64,000 nucleotides of DNA, from positions 1,612,001-1,676,000 of the forward strand of contig JABUKB010000001.1 of the NCBI GenBank assembly GCA_014595895.1, read 5' to 3'. The DNA comes from Lysinibacillus odysseyi (GTDB lineage Bacteria > Bacillota > Bacilli > Bacillales_A > Planococcaceae). The notes under the pieces were generated by a model. The model worked only from the letters and a program-made list of their open reading frames with translations. It was not told where the DNA came from and ran no database searches. Both the position numbers and the translations under genes were made by a program. Below, piece by piece: positions 16,491-26,344 of this stretch (position 1 is its first letter; each line of letters begins with the position of its first letter).

Positions 16491-17792
16491 TTATTTTTTA
16501 CCGCGATTTTTAATACGACGTTCGCGCTTTTTGATTTTTTCCATTTCCCATTTCATGTTACGTTTGTAGCCTGGTTTTACTTTCTTCGGCTTACGTACCA
16601 TCGATTTCGCTTTCACGTCGATTTCGTTCTCATGTTTTACACGATTTTTACGTTGGTGACGGTCTTTTAGCTCTGTCCATTCCCCGTTTTTCACATCTTT
16701 TTGCACAAAAGGAATACCCATTTTTTCAACACGTACTAATGCATCCTCGTCCTCTGGCTGGAATAGCGTAATCGCTGTTCCCTTGCTGCCGGCACGTGCT
16801 GTACGACCAACACGGTGAATGAAGAACTCTAAATCTTCCGGAATTTCATAGTTAATGACATGGGAAATTCCCGGAATATCAATACCGCGTGCTGCTAAAT
16901 CTGTCGCTACAATATATTGATACTCTAAGTCACGGATTTGCTTCATCATTTTTTTACGATCGCGTGGCGTTAAGTCGCCATGGATTTGACCGGCACGAAT
17001 ACCTTGTTCTGCTAAGTAGTTGGCTACTTCTTCCGCATTTTTGCGCGTATTACAGAAAATCACCGCTAAAAATGGATTAATCCCTTTGATTACATCCATC
17101 AGGCGTGCATTGCGTGATTTCGAACGTACAGGTACAAGAACAAAATCAATGTTTTCCGCAACCGGACGCTTATCATTCATATGAATGTGAACCGGAGATT
17201 CCATATATTTTTTTAGGAATGGCTGCAATTTTTCTGGAATTGTTGCTGAGAAGACAAACATTTCTAGCTTCTCTGGCATATGGCTGGCAAATCCATCAAT
17301 ATCCTCGATGAAGCCCATATCAAACGCCAGGTCTGCCTCATCGACAACTAAAATAGGTGCAGTATGGAGTAACAAAGCACCTTCTTTTACTAAATCGCGA
17401 ATACGTCCCGGTGTGCCGACAACAATTTGCGGCTGTGTTTTCAATTTATCAATAGAACGTTGTTTATCCGTTCCACCGATGAATAATTTTGCTTGGATAT
17501 CTGTTTCTTCTATTAACTGCTGAAGAGCATCAAAAATCTGCTGGGCTAGCTCACGTGTTGGTGATGTAATGACCGCTTGCACTTCCTGTTTTTCTTCTGC
17601 GATGCGCTCTACAATAGGTAACAAGAAACTATGTGTTTTACCTGTTCCCGTATGCGCCTGTCCAATCGCACTTTTTCCTTTTAATACAAGTGGAATCATC
17701 TCACGTTGAATGGGTGTCGGTTCTGTAAAGCCTAGTTTTGCAATGGCATCATGCAAAAATGGCTTGAATTGATAATCTGTATATTTTGACAT
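16491..17792 (-). CDS. cshB: DEAD-box RNA helicase CshB
   Basis: A 433-residue ATP-dependent RNA helicase. Q motif: [10 protein letters not shown]. Motif I: AHTGTGKT (46-53). Ia: PTREL (78-82). Motif II: DEAD (151-154). Motif III: SAT (182-184). Motif [12 protein letters not shown] (326-335). The C-terminal tail (about 385-433) is extremely Lys/Arg-rich and probably binds RNA. B. subtilis CshB (YqfR) sits next to nfo in the same order and assists ribosome assembly and cold growth. The ribosome site GAGGAG precedes the ATG. All motifs are intact. Confidence 0.95.
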   Translation of the reverse strand: MSKYTDYQFKPFLHDAIAKLGFTEPTPIQREMIPLVLKGKSAIGQAHTGTGKTHSFLLPIVERIAEEKQEVQAVITSPTRELAQQIFDALQQLIEETDIQAKLFIGGTDKQRSIDKLKTQPQIVVGTPGRIRDLVKEGALLLHTAPILVVDEADLAFDMGFIEDIDGFASHMPEKLEMFVFSATIPEKLQPFLKKYMESPVHIHMNDKRPVAENIDFVLVPVRSKSRNARLMDVIKGINPFLAVIFCNTRKNAEEVANYLAEQGIRAGQIHGDLTPRDRKKMMKQIRDLEYQYIVATDLAARGIDIPGISHVINYEIPEDLEFFIHRVGRTARAGSKGTAITLFQPEDEDALVRVEKMGIPFVQKDVKNGEWTELKDRHQRKNRVKHENEIDVKAKSMVRKPKKVKPGYKRNMKWEMEKIKKRERRIKNRGKK

Positions 17793-17919
17793 TTTTTCAC
17801 TCCTCTACATCTTTCCTATTGTAACATATACCATGTCGTTTCAGTGACCATCTGCATATCATAGCTTGTAAAGAGATTTACGTCAATTAATAATTTCCAA
17901 GTGAAAGGAGCAATTTTTT

Positions 17920-18309
17920 ATGTCCTATCGTTTTTATCCAAACTACTATCCTATGCCGCCTCAGATGCCACCTCAGATGCCATATCCTCCTATGGCAATG
18001 AGACCACCTATTCCAATGCCTCCTGGACCTCCACCAGCACCTGTACCTGGTAAGATGGAGAGCTTTTTGCAGCAAACGAGCCAATTTATGAAAACTGCCC
18101 AAACGTATGCGCCTTATGTTCAGCAAGCGATGCCGATGATTAGAAATTTACCTGCCTTACTTCAACTATATAAAGGCTTTCAGCAAATGCCTTCCCAAGC
18201 GCCATCAGAACCTAGCCCTCCGCGCTCGCGAGCACCTCGTCAAGCAGCTGCACCAACACCTGAGCCATTGCAGTCCCGTCCTTCTCTACCTAAAATATAT
18301 CAGCCTTAA
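17920..18309 (+). CDS. yqfQ: YqfQ-like proline-rich protein
   Basis: A 129-residue protein with an unusual make-up. The N-terminal 44 residues are Pro/Met/Tyr-rich, with a tandem MPPQMPPQMPYPPM stretch. A central helical segment (about 45-90) has aromatic and Gln residues. The C-terminus is Pro/Ser/Arg-rich. This fits the YqfQ (VrrA-like) family of bacilli, found between cshB and ispH. AAAGGAG precedes the ATG. It has no signal peptide. The role is unknown; the proline repeats suggest a surface- or spore-associated, partly disordered protein, but this is inference. Confidence 0.8.
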   Translation: MSYRFYPNYYPMPPQMPPQMPYPPMAMRPPIPMPPGPPPAPVPGKMESFLQQTSQFMKTAQTYAPYVQQAMPMIRNLPALLQLYKGFQQMPSQAPSEPSPPRSRAPRQAAAPTPEPLQSRPSLPKIYQP

Positions 18310-18315
18310 TATATA

Positions 18316-18354
18316 AAGGCACAGATGGAGAAGCAATCTCCCATCTGTGCTTTC
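18316..18354 (+). terminator. Terminator of yqfQ
   Basis: GGCACAGATGG-AGA pairs with TCT-CCCATCTGTGC and is followed by TTTC, 8 nt after the stop codon. Confidence 0.8.
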
Positions 18355-18427
18355 TTATATTATTACCTTAACGTTTTTAAATATAACAATGAAGTTCTGA
18401 AAATATAATGGATATACTATTGTTTCT

Positions 18428-18456
18428 TTGTATTCATCGAAAGGCTCAGCTATAAT
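18428..18456 (+). promoter_or_regulatory. SigA-type promoter of ispH
   Basis: TTGTAT (18428-18433), a 17-nt spacer and a perfect TATAAT (18451-18456) lie 30 nt before the ispH start. Confidence 0.7.
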
Positions 18457-18486
18457 GGGAGTACAAGCTTGAAAGGAGTCTGAAGT

Positions 18487-19455
18487 ATGCAAGTATTAAA
18501 AATCAACCCACGTGGTTACTGCTATGGCGTCGTGGATGCGATGGTAATTGCCCGCAATGCAGCTCTAGATAAAACGCTACCTCGTCCTATTTATATTCTA
18601 GGGATGATTGTTCACAATAAACACGTAACAGATGCTTTTGAGCAAGATGGCATCATTACATTAGATGGCGAGAATCGTAAAGACATCATCGAAAAAGTGG
18701 AAAAAGGGACTGTTATTTATACAGCACATGGTGTTTCTCCGGAAATTCGCGAAATTGCTAAACGCAAAGGTTTAGTAGCGATTGACGCGACATGCCCTGA
18801 TGTAACAGTGACACATGACTTAATCCGTGAAAAGTCGGCTGAAGGCTATGATATTATTTATATTGGGAAAAAAGGACACCCTGAACCAGAAGGAGCGATT
18901 GGTGTAGCACCTGACCATGTATTCCTTGTTCAATCCATAGACGACATTCACTCGCTTCAATTAACAAATGACAAAATTCTTGTTACGAACCAAACGACAA
19001 TGAGTCAATGGGATGTTGCTTTCTTAATGGATACAATTAAAGAGAAATTCCCACAAGTAGAAGTGCACAAGGAAATTTGTTTGGCAACACAAGTACGTCA
19101 AGAAGCAGTCGCTGAACAAGCAGGTGTAGCAGATTTACTAATTGTTGTAGGCGACCCAATGTCCAATAACTCCAACCGCCTCACACAAGTTTCGGTGGAA
19201 ATTGCCAATACTCCGTCTTACCGTATCGGCGATCTATCTGAGCTAAAATTAGAGTGGTTAGAAAATGTCGAAACAGTAGCGGTAACAGCTGGTGCTTCTA
19301 CACCAACACCAGTCGTGAAGGAAGTCATCGCATTCTTAGAAAAATACGATAAAAACGACCCTTCTACACATGAGATTGTACGTACTGTGACACTGGATAA
19401 AATTTTACCAAAAATTAAAGTACCAAAGCCTGTAGAAAAAATCATGCCTTATTAA
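18487..19455 (+). CDS. ispH: 4-hydroxy-3-methylbut-2-enyl diphosphate reductase IspH
   Basis: A 322-residue iron-sulfur enzyme that makes IPP and DMAPP from HMBPP, the last MEP-pathway step, following IspG (1.7 kb). The three cluster Cys are Cys12 (GYCYGV), Cys103 (DATCPDVT) and Cys198 ([11 protein letters not shown]). Substrate-binding HPEPEG and TNQTTMS motifs are present. The ribosome site AAAGGAGTC precedes the ATG. It is a single-gene unit with its own promoter and a terminator. All key residues are intact. Confidence 0.97.
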   Translation: MQVLKINPRGYCYGVVDAMVIARNAALDKTLPRPIYILGMIVHNKHVTDAFEQDGIITLDGENRKDIIEKVEKGTVIYTAHGVSPEIREIAKRKGLVAIDATCPDVTVTHDLIREKSAEGYDIIYIGKKGHPEPEGAIGVAPDHVFLVQSIDDIHSLQLTNDKILVTNQTTMSQWDVAFLMDTIKEKFPQVEVHKEICLATQVRQEAVAEQAGVADLLIVVGDPMSNNSNRLTQVSVEIANTPSYRIGDLSELKLEWLENVETVAVTAGASTPTPVVKEVIAFLEKYDKNDPSTHEIVRTVTLDKILPKIKVPKPVEKIMPY

Positions 19456-19458
19456 TCG

Positions 19459-19494
19459 AAAAAAGCCTGGCCGTTGTAGTGGCCAGGCTTTTTT
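19459..19494. terminator. Bidirectional terminator after ispH
   Basis: A 14-bp perfect stem (AAAAAAGCCTGGCC / GGCCAGGCTTTTTT) with an 8-nt loop. T runs on both strands serve ispH and the convergent small membrane protein gene. Confidence 0.95.
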
Positions 19495-19536
19495 CCTTAT
19501 GTGAACGGTACTGTGTTTAAGCGCTACTATACTATT

Positions 19537-19755
19537 TTATTCTTTACATTCAAATGTATAGCTTGTTGTTAAAATAAAGCCATTTTCTACTACTACAGGC
19601 TCGCCGCCTTTTTTCTCGCACTGCTTGCTTAAACGGTCGATAGCCTGACCGCTTACGATATCCATCGCTACCATAAATAAAATACCGATTACGGCAATGG
19701 CAATACCGATAAACATCCATATTTTCCCGTTATTTACTGATTGTTGTTCATCCAT
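19537..19755 (-). CDS. Small single-pass membrane protein
   Basis: A 72-residue protein from ATG 19753-19755 (AAGGGGAAT at about 10 nt). Residues 13-33 form one membrane segment. The C-terminal part, outside or inside, carries two Cys (about residues 44 and 69) that could form a disulfide if extracellular. It starts 13 nt downstream of yqfO and probably belongs to the trmK-yqfO operon. I recognise no family; the function is unknown. Confidence 0.6.
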   Translation of the reverse strand: MDEQQSVNNGKIWMFIGIAIAVIGILFMVAMDIVSGQAIDRLSKQCEKKGGEPVVVENGFILTTSYTFECKE

Positions 19756-19768
19756 GCTGAGATTCCCC

Positions 19769-20890
19769 TTAAATAAATGTGAATGGTTCTGTATCAATTG
19801 CTGATTTTATAAATGCTACGTCTAGTTTTTTCTCTGCACATAAGCTTTGCATCTTCTCTGCTACGCCTTTAATCATTACTTTTTCCACATGATGTCCCGG
19901 ATCGACAATATTCAACCCTTGCGACTCTGCGTCTTGTGCCATATGGAAGCCAATATCTCCCGTCACAAACACATCAGCCCCTGCAAATTTGGCTGTACGA
20001 ATATATTTATTTCCGTCACCACCAACGACCGCCACTTTTTCGACCATCGTATCGAGTGGACCAACAACACGCAGTGCCGGTACATCTAATTGCACTTTTA
20101 CATGTTCTGCAAAGTCTCTTAACGTCATTGGCTGTGCCAAATGACCGATACGTCCTAAGCCCTGCTCATTTGCCGGTGTATCCAGCATAAATAAATCATA
20201 CGCTGGTTCTTCATATGGGTGTGCATTGAGCATTGCTTTTAATACTTTATTTTTCATGCTTGCCGGGAACACAACTTCAATTTTATGTTCTTCTACTATT
20301 TCGATTTCTCCTATGTCGCCAATGTAAGGATCGGCTCCTTCTAATGGACGGAAACGCCCTTCCCCCTCTATTGAATAACTGCAGCTGTCATAATCACCTA
20401 GCTTGCCTGCTCCCGCTTTTGACAAAGCCAGACGCATATCATCTACATGTGAAATCGGTGTAAATACGCCTAATTTCATTAAGTTTTCACTGTACGTAGA
20501 GGATAAAATTTGGCGGTTTTCCAAGCCGAGTGCATCAGCCAATAAATCATTGACTCCTCCTGGCGCTACATCTAAATTCGTATGCGCCGCATAAACCGCA
20601 ATATCATGCTTTAGACATTTCTCGAACAGCTGTCCTTGCGAGTTATCTGTACGCAAATTGCTTAATTTCATAAAAATCGGCGGATGATGCGCAATGATTA
20701 ACTCGCAGCCTTGAGCAATGGCTTCATCGACTACGGCATGTGTCACATCTAATGTCACCAATACTTTTGATACTGGCTTATTGAGTGTCCCAATAGCCAG
20801 TCCAATCGGATCATTTTCCATACAGGCATACTTTTTGGGTGACCAGCTTTCGAATAGTTGGATGATTTCATGGCCATTTACTGTTTTCAT
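19769..20890 (-). CDS. yqfO: Nif3-like dinuclear metal protein YqfO
   Basis: A 373-residue NIF3-family protein. The N- and C-terminal parts form the family fold with metal-binding residues: AHHPPIF (about 65-71), HTNLD (about 101-105), and VTGDIGFHMAQD plus DPGHHVEK near the end. A CutA/PII-like insertion covers about residues 130-235, as in B. subtilis YqfO. The molecular activity is uncertain (some family members are GTP cyclohydrolase-I-like by annotation only). Its ATG overlaps the trmK stop as ATGA, so it is translationally coupled to trmK. Confidence 0.92.
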   Translation of the reverse strand: MKTVNGHEIIQLFESWSPKKYACMENDPIGLAIGTLNKPVSKVLVTLDVTHAVVDEAIAQGCELIIAHHPPIFMKLSNLRTDNSQGQLFEKCLKHDIAVYAAHTNLDVAPGGVNDLLADALGLENRQILSSTYSENLMKLGVFTPISHVDDMRLALSKAGAGKLGDYDSCSYSIEGEGRFRPLEGADPYIGDIGEIEIVEEHKIEVVFPASMKNKVLKAMLNAHPYEEPAYDLFMLDTPANEQGLGRIGHLAQPMTLRDFAEHVKVQLDVPALRVVGPLDTMVEKVAVVGGDGNKYIRTAKFAGADVFVTGDIGFHMAQDAESQGLNIVDPGHHVEKVMIKGVAEKMQSLCAEKKLDVAFIKSAIDTEPFTFI

Positions 20891-21582
20891 GCAAGCGCCT
20901 CCTGTACTAGTTTGATTAAATGTTGTAGTTCCTGTCGTTTTGCTTCGATTTCTGCTGTTGCTTCTGCTTGCTCAATAGAAGTAAGCACACGTTGCCAATT
21001 CGCTATTTCACGGGTCCATTTTTTCACAAAAACATCTGATTTTTGCGCGATTAAATGTTTGCCTAACAAAAGCTCTGCTTCTGTTAAAGATTCAGGACCT
21101 CGCTGCAATACTAAAATTTCATAAATTTTATCGTCTTCTTCTAAAATAGCCTCGTCCGAAACCGCCCAGCCATTTGCTATCGCCCATTCCCGAATTACCT
21201 TGGCATGAATATTCGGCTGTAAAATAAGACGCGTTACGGTCGCTAAGCTTTCCGGGTTTTTTTCTAATATAGAAACAATTAATGGACCGCCCATTCCTGC
21301 AATCGTCACCGTGTTAACGACGTCTTCTGGCTGTACGGCTGCTAAACCGTTTGCCAGACGAACTGTTATGTGCTCTGTTAAGCCCTCTGTGCGTACTTGC
21401 TTCACTGCCGAGTCATACGGTCCCTTTACAACTTCTCCTGCGATAGCGCGACTAACGATGCCTTTATGCACTAAATAACAGGGAAGATAAGCATGGTCGC
21501 TTCCAATATCGGCTAATACCGCTCCTGTCGGGACAAAGGATGCTACCATTTCTAATCGCTTTGAAAGCTTTTGTGCATTCAT
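20887..21582 (-). CDS. trmK: tRNA (adenine-22-N1)-methyltransferase TrmK
   Basis: A 231-residue SAM-dependent methyltransferase that makes m1A22 in tRNA. The SAM motif is LADIGSDHAYLPCYLV (about residues 23-38), followed by NGLAAV and TIAGMGGPLI (about 98-107), which mark the TrmK (YqfN) family. It has a helical C-terminal extension with a Glu/Gln coiled coil. The ribosome site GTGAGG precedes the ATG, and its stop overlaps the yqfO start. Synteny with B. subtilis yqfN-yqfO next to cccA and sigA supports the assignment. Confidence 0.95.
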   Translation of the reverse strand: MNAQKLSKRLEMVASFVPTGAVLADIGSDHAYLPCYLVHKGIVSRAIAGEVVKGPYDSAVKQVRTEGLTEHITVRLANGLAAVQPEDVVNTVTIAGMGGPLIVSILEKNPESLATVTRLILQPNIHAKVIREWAIANGWAVSDEAILEEDDKIYEILVLQRGPESLTEAELLLGKHLIAQKSDVFVKKWTREIANWQRVLTSIEQAEATAEIEAKRQELQHLIKLVQEALA

Positions 21583-21688
21583 GTTTTAAACCTCACTTTA
21601 ACTAAATTCCAATCCATTCTTCATTATAGTACAAAATAGCAAGCACATGCCATGAACAGGTTGATATATTGATGAAGGGATGAATTTT

Positions 21689-21789
21689 ATGGAACGTTTC
21701 AAAGCAAGCGTCTATTTTATCGGCGAGTTGAACGTCCTGATCTAGATGTTCTGGATTCTTTCTATGATTCCTCCATTTATAAGGAATAG
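21689..21789 (+). pseudogene. Possible frameshifted small gene
   Basis: AAGGG lies 9 nt before ATG 21689-21691, but this frame ends after 18 codons. One base over, an open frame from 21694 to TAG 21787-21789 encodes a protein-like TFQSKRLFYRRVERPDLD tail of about 30 residues. Adding a single A to the AA at 21693 would join start and tail into a 33-residue protein. This could be a decayed small gene or a sequencing indel. Support is only from frame logic. Confidence 0.3.
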
Positions 21790-21827
21790 CAACCTGTGTT
21801 TCCTCTTAATTTTTCATAGAGATAAAA

Positions 21828-21862
21828 AAATAGACAGAGATTCTAAAAATCTCTGTCTATTT
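21828..21862 (-). terminator. Terminator of cccA
   Basis: A 15-bp perfect stem (AAATAGACAGAGATT / AATCTCTGTCTATTT) with a 5-nt loop and a T run on the minus strand, 10 nt after the cccA stop. Confidence 0.92.
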
Positions 21863-21872
21863 TTGCTTTTTA

Positions 21873-22217
21873 CTATAAACCAGAGATATACTCTGCTACA
21901 GCTTTGATTTCAGCTTCGTTTGTTAATACACCAGCTGGCATGTTACCTTGTCCGTTGACAAGAACATCCGTTACATGCGCTGCATCAAGACCTCCAGTAA
22001 GTGCTGGAGTAGTACCTTGACCGCCTAAGTCACCACCGTGACAACCGATACAAGATTTTTCAACCACTGCTTTAGCGTCTACTTCTGCCGTTTCACCAGT
22101 TTCTCCGCCGTTCTCAGCTTCATCCTTTATTACAGCACCTTCTAATGACAAGAAGAAAATAAGTCCAATACCGAATGCCATAATTAGTACGTAAGGAATC
22201 AATGGATTGTTTTTCAT
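21873..22217 (-). CDS. cccA: Membrane-anchored cytochrome c-550
   Basis: A 114-residue electron carrier. Residues 7-24 form an uncleaved membrane anchor. An acidic linker with EAENGGETGETAE follows. The heme domain has CIGCH (about residues 56-60) and the axial Met in GQGNMPAG (about 93). It faces the outer side of the membrane and passes electrons to terminal oxidase. B. subtilis cccA lies next to sigA in the same way. The ribosome site AAGGGAGGG precedes the ATG. Single-gene unit. Confidence 0.93.
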   Translation of the reverse strand: MKNNPLIPYVLIMAFGIGLIFFLSLEGAVIKDEAENGGETGETAEVDAKAVVEKSCIGCHGGDLGGQGTTPALTGGLDAAHVTDVLVNGQGNMPAGVLTNEAEIKAVAEYISGL

Positions 22218-22413
22218 AACGTTTTCCCTCCCTTATCTAAAGCTTCTTCTATAAAATATAGAATCATTTCAACACTCATTATTGTACTTCATATATATCA
22301 AAACGAAAAGCCCTAAACTCCATTTTTTCTCTTGATTGTAACAATTTTGACATTTATAAGTCATTGCATCCTGCTCCCTTCTATAACTGCTCCCATAGTG
22401 CAGTTGCAATGTT

Positions 22414-22965
22414 TTACAGATTCATCCCCATATAAATCACAATGACAAGTATCCCTAGAGCCCCGGAAATGGTTAAGTATGTAAGTTTCATTTTTAGACC
22501 GGATAAAAACCAGAACAAGCTGTTTAATATGAGGACAGCATAAATGGCTGCATTATTGCCAGGCATATACGTCACACATAACCGGACAGAAGCCCCAAAT
22601 ATAACAAGTGCCCCACTGACATACAGCAACGGGGTGAGTAGCCCTGTTTTTTTAGCTGTCATAAAGGCTGCCACAGTAATAATCAAGCCAATAATGACAG
22701 CTGGCACTGTTGCAATCCAAAAAGAATCCGCTAAAAATAACGTGGCAAATAAGATGATCGCAATGAGCGGAACCGCTATGTATAGCCATCTGCCTTTTCT
22801 TTTTTCTTGGGCTTTTACTGCCTGCTTTGCATCTCCGGCAATTTGCACTTCATTTCCTTCTGTATATAAGGTCATTAAAAAATCGCAGTAGTGCTCGGGT
22901 AGCATTTTATTTTTTTTCCAAAACGTGATTTCATTTACGATGATTTGTTTCCGCGGATTTGTCAT
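22414..22965 (-). CDS. Polytopic membrane protein, unknown
   Basis: A 183-residue protein. The N-terminal 55 residues are soluble (KQIIVNEITFWKKNKMLPEH), followed by a basic patch KAQEKRKGR and about five or six membrane segments (60-180). The N-terminal part resembles the cytosolic region of some Bacillus DUF2157-like membrane proteins, but I cannot confirm this. TTGGAG precedes the ATG. It lies between cccA and sigA as a single gene. Function unknown. Confidence 0.6.
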   Translation of the reverse strand: MTNPRKQIIVNEITFWKKNKMLPEHYCDFLMTLYTEGNEVQIAGDAKQAVKAQEKRKGRWLYIAVPLIAIILFATLFLADSFWIATVPAVIIGLIITVAAFMTAKKTGLLTPLLYVSGALVIFGASVRLCVTYMPGNNAAIYAVLILNSLFWFLSGLKMKLTYLTISGALGILVIVIYMGMNL

Positions 22966-23081
22966 GCCATAATCTCCAAATTTTATATATTTTATATAAC
23001 TATTTTAATAGATTGCTTTTGCTTCTCCTATCCGTAAAAAGTAACATCATTGAAAGTTTATTTGGCTATTTTATAGAAAAA

Positions 23082-23105
23082 AACCTTAGGCATGTGCCTA
23101 AGGTT
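23082..23105 (-). terminator. Terminator of sigA
   Basis: A 10-bp perfect stem (AACCTTAGGC / GCCTAAGGTT) with a 4-nt loop and a TTTTTTT run on the minus strand, 5 nt after the sigA stop. Confidence 0.92.
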
Positions 23106-23109
23106 AAAA

Positions 23110-24237
23110 TTATTCCAAGAAGTCTTTTAAACGTTTTGAACGTGAAGGGTGGCGCAATTTTCGCAATGCTTTTGCCTCGATTTGACGGATACGCTCACGC
23201 GTTACCCCAAATACTTTTCCTACTTCTTCCAACGTGCGTGTACGGCCATCATCTAAGCCAAAACGCAAACGTAACACATTTTCTTCACGGTCTGTTAATG
23301 TGTCCAATACATCCTCTAATTGCTCTTTCAATAATTCATAAGCTGCATGATCAGAAGGAGATTGTGCCTCTGAGTCTTCAATGAAGTCACCTAAGTGAGA
23401 ATCGTCCTCTTCACCAATTGGTGTTTCCAGTGATACTGGCTCCTGTGCAATTTTTAAGATTTCGCGCACTTTTTCAGGTGTTAAGTCCATTTCCTCTCCG
23501 ATTTCCTCTGGAGAAGGTTCACGTCCTAAATCCTGTAACAGTTGACGCTGTACACGGATTAATTTATTAATCGTTTCTACCATGTGTACCGGGATACGAA
23601 TTGTACGTGCTTGGTCGGCAATCGCACGTGTAATCGCTTGGCGAATCCACCATGTTGCATATGTGGAGAATTTGAATCCTTTACGATGGTCGAATTTTTC
23701 AACAGCCTTAATAAGCCCCATATTTCCTTCTTGGATTAAATCTAGGAATAGCATACCGCGACCTACATAGCGCTTTGCAATCGATACTACTAAACGCAGG
23801 TTGGCTTCCGCTAATCGCTTGCGTGCTTCCTCATCTCCTTGCTCGATGCGCTCTGCTAAGCGGACTTCCTCTTCTGCAGATAAAAGGTCTACACGACCGA
23901 TTTCCTTCAGGTACATGCGAACAGGGTCATTAATTTTTACGCCAGGAGGAACACTTAAATCGTTTAAATCAAATGCTTCTTCACTTGCTTCTTGTTTAGA
24001 TAAGGCCTCTTCCTCAAATTCTTCCTTACCTTCTACTGTTACGCTATCATCGCCATCAATCAATTCAGCAAAATTGAAAATCTCTTCTGAATCTAAATCA
24101 TAAGGTGCTAACTTCTCCGAAATTTCTTTCATTGAAATCTCACCATCTGTTTTTGCTTTTTCCTTTAGCTGAGCTTTTGCTTCATCTAAACTCACTTCAT
24201 TAGTTGTTCCTTTTGCTGAACGTTCTTTTTCGGCCAT
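23110..24237 (-). CDS. sigA: Housekeeping RNA polymerase sigma factor SigA (RpoD)
   Basis: A 375-residue primary sigma factor. Region 1.1 is acidic (first 90 residues). Region 1.2: [11 protein letters not shown]. Region 2: [27 protein letters not shown] with RPOD box and DLIQEGN. Region 3 and region 4.2: [30 protein letters not shown], the -35 reader. All regions are intact and the length equals the Bacillus protein closely. The ribosome site AAAAGGAGGAAG precedes the ATG. It follows dnaG in the conserved dnaG-sigA order. Confidence 0.98.
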   Translation of the reverse strand: MAEKERSAKGTTNEVSLDEAKAQLKEKAKTDGEISMKEISEKLAPYDLDSEEIFNFAELIDGDDSVTVEGKEEFEEEALSKQEASEEAFDLNDLSVPPGVKINDPVRMYLKEIGRVDLLSAEEEVRLAERIEQGDEEARKRLAEANLRLVVSIAKRYVGRGMLFLDLIQEGNMGLIKAVEKFDHRKGFKFSTYATWWIRQAITRAIADQARTIRIPVHMVETINKLIRVQRQLLQDLGREPSPEEIGEEMDLTPEKVREILKIAQEPVSLETPIGEEDDSHLGDFIEDSEAQSPSDHAAYELLKEQLEDVLDTLTDREENVLRLRFGLDDGRTRTLEEVGKVFGVTRERIRQIEAKALRKLRHPSRSKRLKDFLE

Positions 24238-24272
24238 AAAAACTTCCTCCTTTTTAGCAACCGCTCTTGGAT

Positions 24273-26090
24273 TTACATGTTCGATAATTGTCTTTTTAGT
24301 TCAATCTGTCGCAACACTAAATTGCGTGCTTGGATTGGATCGAACATCTTTTCCGCTTCTTTACTGTCATGCATTAACTGATCGATCTCCATTTGGAGTC
24401 GATATTTTTTTAAATGCTTCAAACAATCCGAAACTTCCTGTTCACCATAATCTGGGTCGCGCTCTACTAGCGCAGACTCCATAATGATTTTACGTAGTGC
24501 GGTATTTTCCTCTATTTCAACAAATCGATGGTAGTCAGCAGATGTATATTCCTCATAGAAACCGACTAACTTCACAAAGACTGTTTTATATTCTTCTCGA
24601 ATAAATGGGTTTGGTTCATCACCATTCAGCACTTTCTCTACTACTGCCATATTATGTAACATATGGGCCAATAATAAACGTTCTGCACGCTCAGTAGCTG
24701 TTAATGGCTTTGTCGGCGCTGGCTGATAGGCTTCACGCTCAACGATTTTTTCTGACTTTACACGCTTTACTTGGTCGGCTTCTAGCTTGCGATATTCTGC
24801 TTCAATTGCCTCTTTTGCAATGTTTGTTTCTTTTGCCAATTGCGAAATATATAAATCCCGCTCCATAGGTGACGTTTTACCGACTAAATGAACAAGCACC
24901 TCATTGACATATTGAATCGTATCATTTTCAAACTGAAAATTTTTGCCCCGCCTTGCATGCATCATCATAAATGCAATATAAGCATGCGGTTTTTCTAATA
25001 TTTGATTTGTAAAACTTTCTGCTCCATATTCTCTTATATAATCGTCTGGGTCTAATCGGTCCGGCAATACCGCCACTTCTACTTTTAGTCGTTCAGCCTG
25101 CAGCATTTCTGCTGCACGCTTGGCCGCCTCTACACCAGCGTTGTCCCCATCATAGCAAATTGTAATTTGCTCCACTAAGCGTTTGAGCTTTTGGGTATGC
25201 TGGGGTGTAAGAGACGTTCCCATTGTTGCCACGGCATTATATACACCAGCACGATTGGCCGCTAAGACGTCCACAAACCCTTCCATCAAAATAGCTTTCC
25301 TTGTTTTTCGAATGGAAGCACGTGCCTTGTCCAAGTTGTAAAGCACCTGACTTTTATGGAAAATCGGTGACTCAGGACTATTCAAATACTTCGCTTCTTC
25401 AGCATTACTATTTAATATACGACCTGAAAAGGCAATAACCTTCCCATTTTCATCACGTATAGGAAACATAATTCTTGCGCGGAAACGATCAAAATAACTT
25501 TGATCGCTTTCTTTTTGAATAATTAGTCCACAAGCTGCCATATCCTCTAATGGATACTCTTTTCTCGCCAGGAGCGTCGATAGGGCATCCCACTGCGGCA
25601 GCGCCCAACCTATTTGGTGCGTATCGATCATGTCGCGCGTAAAGCCACGCTCCATTAGATACTGCAAAGCAGCTTCTCCATCCTCTGTATTGACAAGTAA
25701 ATGATGATAAAATTCTGCAGCAAAAGCATGTGCATCGCGCATTTTCTGCTCTATAGGAGAGATCCCTTTGGTACCGTCCGGCGATGCCGGTTGTATATCC
25801 ACTTGTAATCCTGCGCGTTCTGCCAGCTTTGCAACAGCATCTGGAAATGCGATTGTTTCTATATCCATAACAAATGTAATGGCATTACCACCTGCTCCGC
25901 AACCGAAGCAATGGAAAATTTGTTTGTCTTGAGACACAGAAAAAGAAGGAGTTTGTTCTCCGTGAAACGGACATAATCCAAACCAGTTACGTCCCCTTTT
26001 AGTCAGTTGCATATAGTCGCTTATTACATCGACGATATCTGACTGCGAACGAATTTGCTCAATTAACTGTTCTGGTATTTTCCCAGCCAT
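24273..26090 (-). CDS. dnaG: DNA primase DnaG
   Basis: A 605-residue primase that makes RNA primers for replication. The N-terminal CHC2 zinc finger has Cys40, His43, Cys61 and Cys64 (CPFH ... CFGC). The TOPRIM core follows (about residues 255-345) with [11 protein letters not shown] and CYDGDNAG. The C-terminal part binds the DnaB-type helicase. The start has GGTGATG and the length is typical. It precedes sigA, as in the macromolecular synthesis operon. The B. subtilis neighbour yqxD is not found between dnaG and ppsR here. Confidence 0.97.
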   Translation of the reverse strand: MAGKIPEQLIEQIRSQSDIVDVISDYMQLTKRGRNWFGLCPFHGEQTPSFSVSQDKQIFHCFGCGAGGNAITFVMDIETIAFPDAVAKLAERAGLQVDIQPASPDGTKGISPIEQKMRDAHAFAAEFYHHLLVNTEDGEAALQYLMERGFTRDMIDTHQIGWALPQWDALSTLLARKEYPLEDMAACGLIIQKESDQSYFDRFRARIMFPIRDENGKVIAFSGRILNSNAEEAKYLNSPESPIFHKSQVLYNLDKARASIRKTRKAILMEGFVDVLAANRAGVYNAVATMGTSLTPQHTQKLKRLVEQITICYDGDNAGVEAAKRAAEMLQAERLKVEVAVLPDRLDPDDYIREYGAESFTNQILEKPHAYIAFMMMHARRGKNFQFENDTIQYVNEVLVHLVGKTSPMERDLYISQLAKETNIAKEAIEAEYRKLEADQVKRVKSEKIVEREAYQPAPTKPLTATERAERLLLAHMLHNMAVVEKVLNGDEPNPFIREEYKTVFVKLVGFYEEYTSADYHRFVEIEENTALRKIIMESALVERDPDYGEQEVSDCLKHLKKYRLQMEIDQLMHDSKEAEKMFDPIQARNLVLRQIELKRQLSNM

Positions 26091-26308
26091 GTCATCACAT
26101 CACCATTCTCTTTTGTCCTTTATTCACAATTCGAGATAAAATGAAAAATACCTTTAAATTTCGACAAAAATTTTAAAGATATTTAGCTGTTATCCCTTTA
26201 TCTTATTATTTTTACCACAATTTTATTATTATAAAACAAGCCAACGAAAAATTCCATCTTTTCTTATCGTTTTCTCTATGAAATATCCCGTTACTTTTAG
26301 GCCACTAA

Positions 26309-26340
26309 AAAAACCTCCTCCTAGTGCGAGGCGGCTTTTC
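26309..26340 (-). terminator. Weak terminator of ppsR
   Basis: CCTCCTC pairs with GAGGCGG (one mismatch) with a 7-nt loop and a TTTTTTT run on the minus strand, 4 nt after the ppsR stop. Confidence 0.55.
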
Positions 26341-26344
26341 TTGT

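Noticed and set aside
17920-18060. CRISPR or minisatellite at the start of yqfQ
   Set aside because: The repeats are short in-frame Pro/Met codon repeats (PPQM) inside a recognised gene; there are no spacers.
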